A DNA stretch of 6,273 nt from assembly GCF_934309415.1 (NCBI RefSeq), contig NZ_CAKRDI010000057.1, positions 1 through 6,273 of the forward strand. The letters are read 5' to 3'. The notes beneath the pieces are model-generated. The model was not told the origin of the DNA and made no database searches. It saw only the letters and a program-made list of their open reading frames with translations. Below are positions 1-5,435 of the stretch, piece after piece. The translations under genes were made by a program, and so were the position numbers. Positions within the stretch are counted from its first letter, which is position 1, and each line of letters opens with the position of its first letter. This DNA comes from an uncultured Mediterraneibacter sp. (GTDB taxonomy: Bacteria > Bacillota > Clostridia > Lachnospirales > Lachnospiraceae).

Positions 1-48
1 CAGAGAAAAGGGCAGCTATCAAAAGATGGTAAGCTGTTTTTTTCTCTG
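1..48 (+). other. Long imperfect hairpin at left edge
   Basis: CAGAGAAAA (1-9) pairs with TTTTCTCTG (40-48). Inside it CAGCT (13-17) pairs with AGCTG (32-36), and ATC (18-20) pairs with GAT (25-27) around an AAAA loop. It lies in the intron, upstream of domain V, and is probably part of domain III or IV. No T-run follows the stem, so it is unlikely to be a terminator. The left arm starts at base 1, so the stem may continue outside the window. Confidence 0.5.
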
Positions 49-180
49 TCCTGACGCCGATTGTTCACGTATCAATTGACCGAACTAAAAGAGAGGGATA
101 CTTTTTGTTCGAATAACAAAAATCCATTAGCAAAACCTAAAACGTACTATTGTTTATATTGAAGCGAATGTTACTGTGAG

Positions 181-248
181 GAGCCGTATGCGGGAAAGCC
201 GCACGTACGGATCTGTGAGGGGCTAAGATTGAGAGGTCTTATCTACCC
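181..248 (+). ncRNA. Group II intron domains V and VI
   Basis: Domain V starts GAGCCGTATGCGG and returns with CCGCACGTACGGATC, giving a hairpin at about 181-213 capped by GAAAG. It carries the AGC catalytic triad at 182-184 and the usual asymmetric bulge in the 3' strand. The pairing partner of the triad G is A (GGATC) instead of the commoner U (GGTTC); I recall this variant from other bacterial introns, so I do not read it as inactivation. Domain VI follows: TAAGAT (224-229) pairs with GTCTTA (236-241), then TCTACCC leads to the splice site. The branch-point adenosine should lie in the 3' strand of this helix, but I cannot fix which A it is. Confidence 0.82.
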
Positions 249-279
249 AAAGATTCAGGCTAAAAGTGTTGAAATAGTT

Positions 280-2214
280 TTACTTCATCAATAAGGCTTT
301 TCCTATTAATTCTGCACATTTTTTCAGTTCTGCTTCTGTATGACTGGACATAAGTGCGACTCTAAGCCTTGCTGCTCCTTTAGCAACAGTTGGATAACGT
401 ATCGCTGATATAAAATATCCATTCTCATAAAGATAGTTGGAAACTGTCAGTGCATTTTCCTCATCACCAATAATAACAGGAATTATGGCAGTTTTAGATT
501 TTACATTGATACCATATTTTCCGAGTTGTGCACAAAAATATTTTACATTGTACTGCAATTTTGTTACTCTTGAAATTTCCTTTTCAAGAACTTCGATTCC
601 AGCCAGATTCGCAGCCATGGTTACTGGCGAAAGTGAAGTGGAAAATATGAATCCTCTTGCCACATTTCTCAGATAGTTTATCAATCTTGTTTCTCCGGCC
701 ACATATCCACCTTCGCCACCTATTGACTTACTAAATGTTCCCATTAAAATATCTACCTGTCTTTTTTCCTGCCAGTATTCCCGGATTCCATGACCAGTTT
801 TCCCGATCACTCCTGTGGAATGTGCTTCATCTACCATGGAAAACAATTGATTTTCTTCGCAGATATCAAGAAATTCCGGAAGCTTCAATATATCTCCATC
901 CATAGAAAAAACTGCATCGCTGACAACAATGCCTGTCTCACATGGATTCTCCTGTATTTTTTTTCGCAAATCATCCATATCATTATGAGCATACGTTACA
1001 ATTTTAGCTTTTGAAAGACGGCATCCGTCAATAATGCTTGCATGATTTAATTCATCACTAAAAACCGTGTCTCCTTTTTTCAACATTGCGGATATGGTTG
1101 CTACATTTGCAACATATCCTGTGTTAAACACGATCGCTGCTTCTGTTTCTTTATAGGAAGCAATCTTATTCTCCAATGTATTATGTATCACTGTATTTCC
1201 GGTTGTAAGTCGGGATCCACCGGAGCCAAATCCATACATAGTTGCTGATTCCACAACTGCTGATTTTATGGAAGGGTGACAGGCAATATCCAGATAATTA
1301 TTGGATGCCATTAATATATAATCTTTTCCATCTACAGTTACATGTGAACTCTGTGCTGATTCCATTGTCTTCATTGTACGAAAAAGATGATTTTCTTTTA
1401 AAGATACCAGTGCTTTATCAATTTTATCCCACTTCTGTGGTCTTTTCATACCTGATTTTTTGCAAATCTTTTTGGGTACATTTCTGACGATCACATGCTG
1501 ATTCTGAAGAAAATCAATTGCTTTTTGTGCTTCTGCATCTGTTCCTCGAAACAGAAATATTCTTCCTCCTTTTTCGCTCCCCATTTTCTTCATCTTCGTG
1601 ATTCTTCTATAACCGATTTCTTTTGAGCTCACATAACCGGTCACGTAATCAGGGTCATCGGAAATACATATCTCACCAATAATACCAGGGCAATTTACCA
1701 CTTTTGTTGCAAGTACAATTGCTTCTTCATAATGATTCTTCTCGTTTCCGATTCTGTCCCCTTTCATTCTCTCCCGGTCCATATTGGTAGCACGAATCCC
1801 ACGTTTTTTATCCGGTTCCAGACGAATGAGCCTGTCAATATCAAGAAGCATAGCTCCTCTCATGGCATAAGTTTCATCTAAAAATTGCATGACATCTTGT
1901 GGATTATCTATTCCAATTTCTTTTAAATATTTTTTTATCTCTTTCTGCCCTTTTTCCCAGGTATCGACCTCAATTGTCTCTACTGAAAGTGCATCAAGAT
2001 AAATAATGTTCTCCTTGCAGACTTTGTTTATCTTCAAGTTCAAAGCATCTGCTTCACCCTTGGAATGATGCATCCCTCTCTCTATCAGCGCATTGGCAAA
2101 TATATCAATATCCGGTGATTCAACAATTTTCTCTGCTCCGGATATGTGTACATCCGTACCATTTTTCTTTTTGCTTGCACGCATCTTAATACTGTACAAT
2201 TCTTCCGCACTCAT
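280..2214 (-). CDS. bioWF: Bifunctional BioW-BioF: 6-carboxyhexanoate-CoA ligase / 8-amino-7-oxononanoate synthase
   Basis: This 644-aa cytoplasmic protein fuses two consecutive biotin enzymes. Residues 1 to about 245 match BioW, which makes pimeloyl-CoA from pimelate, CoA and ATP: MRAS at 11-14, HISGAEKI at 23-30, RGAMLLDI at 119-126, SDDPDYVTGY at 185-194 and GYRRITKMK at 201-209. After a basic linker (about 245-265), residues 266-644 are a full-length BioF. This PLP enzyme condenses pimeloyl-CoA with L-alanine to KAPA. It shows SNNYLDI at 304-310, the glycine-rich segment at 329-340, DELNHASIIDG at 387-397, DEAHSTGVIG at 462-471 and the PLP lysine K496 in GTFSKSIGG. The start is the ATG three bases past the bioA stop. 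Its Shine-Dalgarno AAAGGA (2224-2229, minus strand) lies inside the end of bioA, which suggests translational coupling. No frameshift or missing catalytic residue is visible. BioW and BioF are separate in Bacillus subtilis; bifunctional BioWF proteins are known in a few other bacteria. Confidence 0.95.
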   Translation of the reverse strand: MSAEELYSIKMRASKKKNGTDVHISGAEKIVESPDIDIFANALIERGMHHSKGEADALNLKINKVCKENIIYLDALSVETIEVDTWEKGQKEIKKYLKEIGIDNPQDVMQFLDETYAMRGAMLLDIDRLIRLEPDKKRGIRATNMDRERMKGDRIGNEKNHYEEAIVLATKVVNCPGIIGEICISDDPDYVTGYVSSKEIGYRRITKMKKMGSEKGGRIFLFRGTDAEAQKAIDFLQNQHVIVRNVPKKICKKSGMKRPQKWDKIDKALVSLKENHLFRTMKTMESAQSSHVTVDGKDYILMASNNYLDIACHPSIKSAVVESATMYGFGSGGSRLTTGNTVIHNTLENKIASYKETEAAIVFNTGYVANVATISAMLKKGDTVFSDELNHASIIDGCRLSKAKIVTYAHNDMDDLRKKIQENPCETGIVVSDAVFSMDGDILKLPEFLDICEENQLFSMVDEAHSTGVIGKTGHGIREYWQEKRQVDILMGTFSKSIGGEGGYVAGETRLINYLRNVARGFIFSTSLSPVTMAANLAGIEVLEKEISRVTKLQYNVKYFCAQLGKYGINVKSKTAIIPVIIGDEENALTVSNYLYENGYFISAIRYPTVAKGAARLRVALMSSHTEAELKKCAELIGKALLMK

Positions 2215-2217
2215 AGA

Positions 2218-3423
2218 TTAAATTCCTTTCTGTTCATTGAACCAATCTTTCATAACATCAACAATCTGCCTGATCTCATTATCCTGTATGATATACGGAA
2301 ACATGGCATACATAATATCGAGAAATGGTCTTGAAAATACTCCTCGTTGATATGCATACTCCTGAAATCCGATAAGACATGATGGGTCATGTACCTGGAA
2401 ACAAAGACAACCACCCATATATCTGATTTCTTTGATCAGCGGATGAGTGAATCCGGAGACCAGATTTCTAACCATATCCTCTATATGCTTAATTTTTTCC
2501 ATATAGTTTTCACGCTCGAATATTTCTATAGATTTTAATGCTGCACTGCATGCGACCGGATTCCCCATAAATGTAGGACCATGCATAAGTGCATCTGTAT
2601 CCTTATCAGAATAGAATCCATTATATATTTTATGATTTGCTACTGTCACTGCATGTCCTATATACCCGGCAGTCAATGCTTTTCCAAGCACGAGGATATC
2701 CGGAAGTACAAGATCAGACACAAAACGATTTCCGGTACGCCCGAAACCAGTTGCAACTTCGTCAAATATAAAAACAACATCATATTCATTGCAAAGTTCT
2801 CTTGCCCTTCTCAGGAAATCAATACTATACATTTTCATCCCGCCGGCACCCTGAAGAAGTGGCTCAACAATAAATGCATAAAATTCATTTCCGTGTGTCT
2901 GAAATATTTTTTCCAATGCATCCATTTCCGTTGGAATATGAATCACATCCTTCTTATCATCTTCTGATAATATAAAATGATAGTCCTCATCATCTCCGGC
3001 CTTCATACACATAAATGTATCTCCATGATACGAATTGGTAAGAGAAAGGAGTTTTTTTCTTCCACTGCCGCGATTAATATTAAATTGCAATGCCATTTTC
3101 AAGGCAACTTCTACAGCAACCGAACCTGAATCTGAAAAAAAACAGTAATCAAGATCTCCTGGGAGAAAATCTTTTAGTTTTTCTGATAATTTCAAAACTG
3201 GTTCATGAGTAAGCCCACCCAGCATAACATGACTGAATTGTTCAATCTGATTCTTCATTGCTTCGTTAATTTCTTTATTTTTATAGCCATGTATCATACA
3301 CCACCAGGAAGATACGGAGTCTATCATTTTATTATCCTGCGTATACAAATAAACTCCTTCTGCATCTACAATTTTATATGGTGTTTTCATTTTCTTCATC
3401 TGTACATATGGATACCAGATCAT
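2218..3423 (-). CDS. bioA: Adenosylmethionine-8-amino-7-oxononanoate aminotransferase (DAPA synthase)
   Basis: This is a 401-aa class III PLP aminotransferase that converts KAPA to 7,8-diaminopelargonate. Visible motifs are WYPYVQMK at 3-10, SSWW at 38-41, SDSGSVAVEVALKMA at 97-111, SYHGDTF at 131-137, FDEVATGFGRTG at 220-231 with the PLP aspartate D221, LGKALTAG at 246-253 with the Schiff-base lysine K248, HGPTFMGNP at 281-289, and RPF at 365-367 with the substrate-carboxylate arginine. SSWW and HGPTFMGNP are as in E. coli BioA, which uses S-adenosylmethionine as amino donor. The lysine-using B. subtilis enzyme reads SSVW and HGHSYTGN as I recall, so SAM is the likely donor (inference). It is somewhat shorter than E. 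coli BioA (about 429 aa). The start has AGGAG (3431-3435, minus strand) seven bases upstream. It lies 53 bases after bioD, with no promoter or terminator visible in the gap. Confidence 0.96.
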   Translation of the reverse strand: MIWYPYVQMKKMKTPYKIVDAEGVYLYTQDNKMIDSVSSWWCMIHGYKNKEINEAMKNQIEQFSHVMLGGLTHEPVLKLSEKLKDFLPGDLDYCFFSDSGSVAVEVALKMALQFNINRGSGRKKLLSLTNSYHGDTFMCMKAGDDEDYHFILSEDDKKDVIHIPTEMDALEKIFQTHGNEFYAFIVEPLLQGAGGMKMYSIDFLRRARELCNEYDVVFIFDEVATGFGRTGNRFVSDLVLPDILVLGKALTAGYIGHAVTVANHKIYNGFYSDKDTDALMHGPTFMGNPVACSAALKSIEIFERENYMEKIKHIEDMVRNLVSGFTHPLIKEIRYMGGCLCFQVHDPSCLIGFQEYAYQRGVFSRPFLDIMYAMFPYIIQDNEIRQIVDVMKDWFNEQKGI

Positions 3424-3476
3424 AAGTTATCTCCTAATATTATTCTTATTTTTGCTTTCCTCATTCCGTTATACTA

Positions 3477-4160
3477 TTATCTGTATAATGAAATTAATTC
3501 TGCTATATCAATATTCAAGTCCACGTCTCCCATGGAAACTTTTGCCAGAGTTGGAAGTCCGGTCATGTATTCGCACATACGTATATTATCTTCATGCATG
3601 ATATTATCCGCTATATAATGATTAAAAATCATTCCTTTTAGATTCATATTTCTGTTTTTCATATATTCATAAGTCAGTACAACACTATTGATTGTTCCAA
3701 GTCCTGCATCTGCAACCAGAATGCAGTCAAGTTCCATCTCATCTATTATATCTGTCAACCCAATACGTGCCTCATCAAAACAGATCGGACACAAAATACC
3801 GCCACTTCCCTCAACTGTTATATAGTCGTATTTCTCTTTTACTTTTTTATAATTATCCAGAACAACTGACATCTCAACATGATTTCCTTCCAGACGTGAA
3901 GCCAGATGCGGAGAATAAGCATGCTCATAGACGTACGGGCACATTTCCTCTACTGACTGGGAGATTCCTGATACATTCTTAACCCACAAAGCGTCACCAG
4001 GAATCAGCGTTCCATCTTCCTCTCTTTCATTTCCACTCATGGCAGCTTTAAAATAGCCTGGAGTCATCCCGTTCTCTTTTATTTTTTTTATAATCAATCC
4101 TGTAACGTATGTTTTTCCAACATCAGTACCTGTACCGGTCACAAATATCCCTTTTCCCAT
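3477..4160 (-). CDS. bioD: ATP-dependent dethiobiotin synthetase
   Basis: This 227-aa cytoplasmic enzyme closes the ureido ring of dethiobiotin from DAPA, CO2 and ATP. The P-loop is GTGTDVGKT at 9-17, with K16 contacting phosphate. KAAMSG at 38-43 (KPVxSG in most homologues) carries the conserved K38. SPHLA at 83-87 and VEGSGG at 116-121 (usually VEGAGG) follow, then GLGTINSVVLT at 153-163 and FNHY at 179-182. Length is normal for BioD (about 220-240 aa). It is the first gene of the operon. The start ATG is preceded by a near-perfect Shine-Dalgarno AAGGAGG (4166-4172, minus strand) five bases away. The leader is about 25-30 bases long, and the promoter overlaps the BirA-type operator. Confidence 0.96.
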   Translation of the reverse strand: MGKGIFVTGTGTDVGKTYVTGLIIKKIKENGMTPGYFKAAMSGNEREEDGTLIPGDALWVKNVSGISQSVEEMCPYVYEHAYSPHLASRLEGNHVEMSVVLDNYKKVKEKYDYITVEGSGGILCPICFDEARIGLTDIIDEMELDCILVADAGLGTINSVVLTYEYMKNRNMNLKGMIFNHYIADNIMHEDNIRMCEYMTGLPTLAKVSMGDVDLNIDIAELISLYR

Positions 4161-4165
4161 TTCAT

Positions 4166-4172
4166 CCTCCTT
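4166..4172 (-). promoter_or_regulatory. Ribosome binding site of bioD
   Basis: AAGGAGG on the minus strand lies five bases before the bioD ATG and fixes that start. It is the strongest such site in the biotin operon; the sites of bioA (AGGAG) and bioWF (AAAGGA) are weaker. Confidence 0.85.
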
Positions 4173-4180
4173 CTTTCTTG

Positions 4181-4200
4181 TATACTTTATGCAAAGTATA
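4181..4200. repeat. 8-bp inverted repeat over the bioD -10 box
   Basis: TATACTTT (4181-4188) and AAAGTATA (4193-4200) are perfect inverted copies separated by ATGC. The repeat covers the -10 box and the predicted start of the biotin operon transcript. It could be a second protein site or a small hairpin at the transcript start; nothing in the sequence decides between these and chance. Confidence 0.45.
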
Positions 4201-4224
4201 TACTTGGTCGCATCCGATTGTCAA
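4195..4224 (-). promoter_or_regulatory. Promoter of the bioD-bioA-bioWF operon
   Basis: On the minus strand a perfect -35 box TTGACA (4219-4224) is followed, after 18 bases, by TATACT (4195-4200). TATATA two bases closer is an alternative -10. Transcription should start near 4188, leaving a leader of under 30 bases. The -35 box lies inside the left arm of the BirA-type operator, so a bound repressor would block RNA polymerase. Confidence 0.75.
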
Positions 4225-4250
4225 CCTTTTTTATTTTACGGTTGACAATC
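4216..4250. promoter_or_regulatory. BirA-type biotin operator
   Basis: GATTGTCAACC (4216-4226) and GGTTGACAATC (4240-4250) form a perfect 11-bp inverted repeat with a 13-bp AT-rich spacer. With two mismatches the symmetry extends to 17 bp per arm (4210-4256). The core TTGTCAACC / GGTTGACAA resembles the Firmicutes BirA operator (TTGTTAACC / GGTTAACAA in B. subtilis), bound by the BirA repressor and biotin ligase when charged with biotinyl-AMP. The position between a biotin operon and a divergent gene supports the reading. The birA gene itself is not in the window. Confidence 0.88.
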
Positions 4251-4270
4251 AGACGCTTATTGTATACAAT
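4242..4270 (+). promoter_or_regulatory. Rightward promoter of the 170-aa membrane protein gene
   Basis: A perfect -35 box TTGACA (4242-4247) is followed, after 17 bases, by TACAAT (4265-4270). The -35 box is inside the right arm of the BirA-type operator, mirroring the leftward promoter. The leader to the ATG at 4337 would be about 60 bases. I see no riboswitch-like structure in it. Confidence 0.75.
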
Positions 4271-4336
4271 GACTTTGCTTTTACTCTCTCGCAATGGGAA
4301 ATAGCAGAAATATTTTAAACAAAAGGATGGAAAACT

Positions 4337-4849
4337 ATGAACACTACAAGAGAATCAAAAGAAACAAATGTATCCTATCATTTTTTTAGCGTCAAAAACC
4401 TGACTATGGACAGCATGTGGGTTGTTCTGCTGTTTATCTCGGGCTTATTTAAAATTCCATCACCCATTCCAGGAACTGAATTTCAATTATCAGCCCCTTT
4501 AGCTATAAGTATCGGAAGGATCAGAGGATTTCTACATTATCTTACCATCGGCATCATTGCCAGTATTATTGGAATGATATTAGGTCTTCAGACAATCTAC
4601 AATGTCATTATCGCAATGGTGTACCGTATTGTAGCCGGCCTCATCTTAACAGTATTAAAAAAGGACCCACTGGCCCTTATTATTGCAGGTCCCGCCGGAA
4701 CATTTACAGCCAGACTGGTATTGGCAGCAATCTTGGGTGTTGCCTGGCAGCCTTTAGTAGTAACCGCAGCTCCTGGAATGATCTTTACTGCAATAACTGC
4801 TCCTGTTCTGACTTCAATTCTAAAAAGAGTCTTTAAGACAATCTCGTAA
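4337..4849 (+). CDS. Hydrophobic membrane protein of the biotin regulon, family not recognised
   Basis: This 170-aa protein has a polar N-terminus (1-24), then almost continuous hydrophobic sequence. Candidate membrane segments are at about 26-40, 50-60, 67-84, 88-107, 112-135 and 138-161, ending in a basic tail (KRVFK). Notable motifs are FKIPSPIPGTEFQLSAP at 38-54 and AGPAGTFTARLVLAAILG at 117-134. Size and layout resemble the substrate-binding S components of ECF vitamin transporters. However, I do not see the glycine-rich GPTGGY signature of BioY, so I do not call it bioY. The start ATG is preceded by AAAGGATGG (4322-4330). It is transcribed divergently from the biotin operon through a shared BirA-type operator and so should be induced when biotin is scarce. 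A role in uptake of biotin, pimelate or another precursor is inference. It could be analogous to the function-unknown hydrophobic BioX of Bacillus sphaericus, but I cannot show homology. Confidence 0.85.
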   Translation: MNTTRESKETNVSYHFFSVKNLTMDSMWVVLLFISGLFKIPSPIPGTEFQLSAPLAISIGRIRGFLHYLTIGIIASIIGMILGLQTIYNVIIAMVYRIVAGLILTVLKKDPLALIIAGPAGTFTARLVLAAILGVAWQPLVVTAAPGMIFTAITAPVLTSILKRVFKTIS

Positions 4850-4928
4850 AACATCAAAATTATCGGGACGCATATTGCTATTCACCGCAAACTCTTTCAG
4901 TAAATTAAAACAGAATATGGAACTAAAA

Positions 4929-4969
4929 CACAAGCAGTTAGTCTATGAAAAATAGGTTAGCTGCTTGTG
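4929..4969 (+). repeat. 18-bp hairpin directly before a ribosome binding site
   Basis: The arms 4929-4946 and 4952-4969 pair along all 18 positions, 15 Watson-Crick and three G-T, around the loop GAAAA. The outer nine pairs (CACAAGCAG with CTGCTTGTG) are perfect. The base right after the stem begins the Shine-Dalgarno AAGGAGGA (4970-4977). No T-run follows, so it is a poor rho-independent terminator. It could be a 5' mRNA stabiliser, a translation control element, or a dispersed palindromic repeat. Confidence 0.7.
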
Positions 4970-4981
4970 AAGGAGGATTTT

Positions 4982-5047
4982 ATGTGGTTTTGGTGGTTTA
5001 TGTTAATATGTGATTTATTAAATCCAATTGATAAAGAAAAAAAGTAA
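4982..5047 (+). CDS. 21-aa Trp-rich ORF, probable N-terminal stub of an SdpI-like membrane protein
   Basis: The ORF has 21 codons and begins MWFWWFMLICDLLNP, then turns abruptly charged (DKEKK) before TAA. A near-perfect Shine-Dalgarno AAGGAGGA (4970-4977) lies four bases before the ATG, better than most sites in this window. The first 15 residues recall the start of SdpI/YhfL-type membrane proteins of Clostridia, which begin with similar aromatic stretches; I see no further homologous sequence downstream. The simplest reading is a gene truncated after its first helix, with the surviving start and leader. A genuine small membrane peptide or leader peptide is possible, though no + strand gene follows for nearly 390 bases. 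Confidence that it is translated is moderate; the family link rests on memory. Confidence 0.45.
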   Translation: MWFWWFMLICDLLNPIDKEKK

Positions 5048-5078
5048 GACCTATTGTGGATTCATTAAAAATTTTTTC

Positions 5079-5288
5079 CTACATTTTTTTATAGGCGTTA
5101 CCCCATTCGACCATTGAGTCAAGAATAGGTTTCAGAGTAAGTCCTAATTCGCTGAGGCTGTACTCAACTCTTGGGGGAACCTCCGGGTAAACTGTGCGAA
5201 TAATGAGACCATCATTTTCCATGGAGCGCAGACTATCGGTGAGAACTTTCTGACTGATCCCTTCAAGACTTTTCTTTAATTCATTGAA
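5079..5288 (-). pseudogene. HxlR-family winged-helix regulator, 5'-truncated
   Basis: Residues from about F54 to the end of the minus-strand frame match the C-terminal two thirds of HxlR-type DNA-binding proteins. They include FNELKKSLEGISQKVLT, LRSMENDGLIIRTVYPEV, PPRVEYSLSELG, and LDSMVEWG near the end. The expected first part, with the N-terminal cysteine and the GGKW helix, is missing. The frame stays open up to an ATG at 5445-5447, but that extension (residues 1-53) looks nothing like the family and overlaps the start of the rightward DUF1848 gene. I therefore annotate only the homologous part. Loss of the first helices should abolish normal DNA binding and dimerisation. The stop is TAG at 5079-5081. 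Intact family members often control a divergently transcribed oxidoreductase or transporter gene. Confidence 0.8.
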
Positions 5289-5289
5289 C

Positions 5290-5376
5290 CAGAGTGAAGC
5301 ATATGCACCTGCGGAAATAACGAGAAAATCTGTTTGCATGAATGAAGATATTGGAGAGATTCTGAAAGAACTGTAG
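5290..5376 (+). pseudogene. Possible C-terminal coding fragment of a lost gene
   Basis: Directly where HxlR homology stops, a + strand frame reads EAYAPAEITRKSVC and then MNEDIGEILKEL before TAG (5374-5376). Codon choice (GAA, GAT, ATT, GGA, CTG, AAA) looks like coding sequence of this genome, and the end resembles an amphipathic C-terminal helix. I do not recognise the family. There is no Shine-Dalgarno before the internal ATG at 5338, so I do not call it a small gene. The whole frame is short enough to be chance. Confidence 0.3.
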
Positions 5377-5435
5377 ACTTGTGATAAAGAGCGGTTGTGA
5401 ACGGAGTGAATAGTGACAAAAGAGGGTGTGATGAA

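Larger units (their letters stand above)
1..255 (+). mobile_element. Group II intron, 3' portion (5' part outside window)
   Basis: The stretch ends in a typical group II intron domain V and domain VI (181 to about 248), so the DNA to its left is intron. No reverse transcriptase/maturase coding sequence is visible here. The longest open stretch at the left edge is about 26 codons (2-79) and resembles no intron protein to my eye, so the maturase either ends further left or is absent. The 3' splice site is not certain: introns of this kind end in AY, and both the AC at 245-246 and the AT at 253-254 are possible. The intron is transcribed rightward, against the biotin operon, and ends about 25 to 35 bases past the bioWF stop. 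No rho-independent terminator for the biotin operon is visible between the two. Confidence 0.8.

Noticed and set aside
2..79. Tail of an intron-encoded maturase
   Set aside because: The 26-codon frame shows no maturase or endonuclease motif, and the region folds into a hairpin instead.
181..214. Domain V with a G-A instead of G-U pair as a sign of a dead intron
   Set aside because: The GGATC variant is, to my recollection, found in other bacterial group II introns, so it is not good evidence of inactivation.
2581..2967. Plus-strand 128-aa ORF
   Set aside because: It is antisense to bioA, which has strong motif support; the composition is typical of a shadow frame.
4337..4849. Labelling the divergent membrane protein bioY because of its position
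   Set aside because: The glycine-rich GPTGGY-type signature and the N-terminal pattern of BioY are absent; position alone is not enough.
4597..4857. Minus-strand 86-aa ORF
   Set aside because: It is fully antisense to the hydrophobic membrane protein gene, with no ribosome site or recognisable motif.
4820..4940. Minus-strand frame containing NMRPDNFDVLRDCLK as a gene remnant
   Set aside because: About a quarter of it is antisense to the end of the membrane protein gene; the remainder is short, with no ribosome site or known family.
4929..4969. Rho-independent terminator of the membrane protein gene
   Set aside because: The stem is strong, but purines (AAGGAGGA) follow it instead of a T-run.
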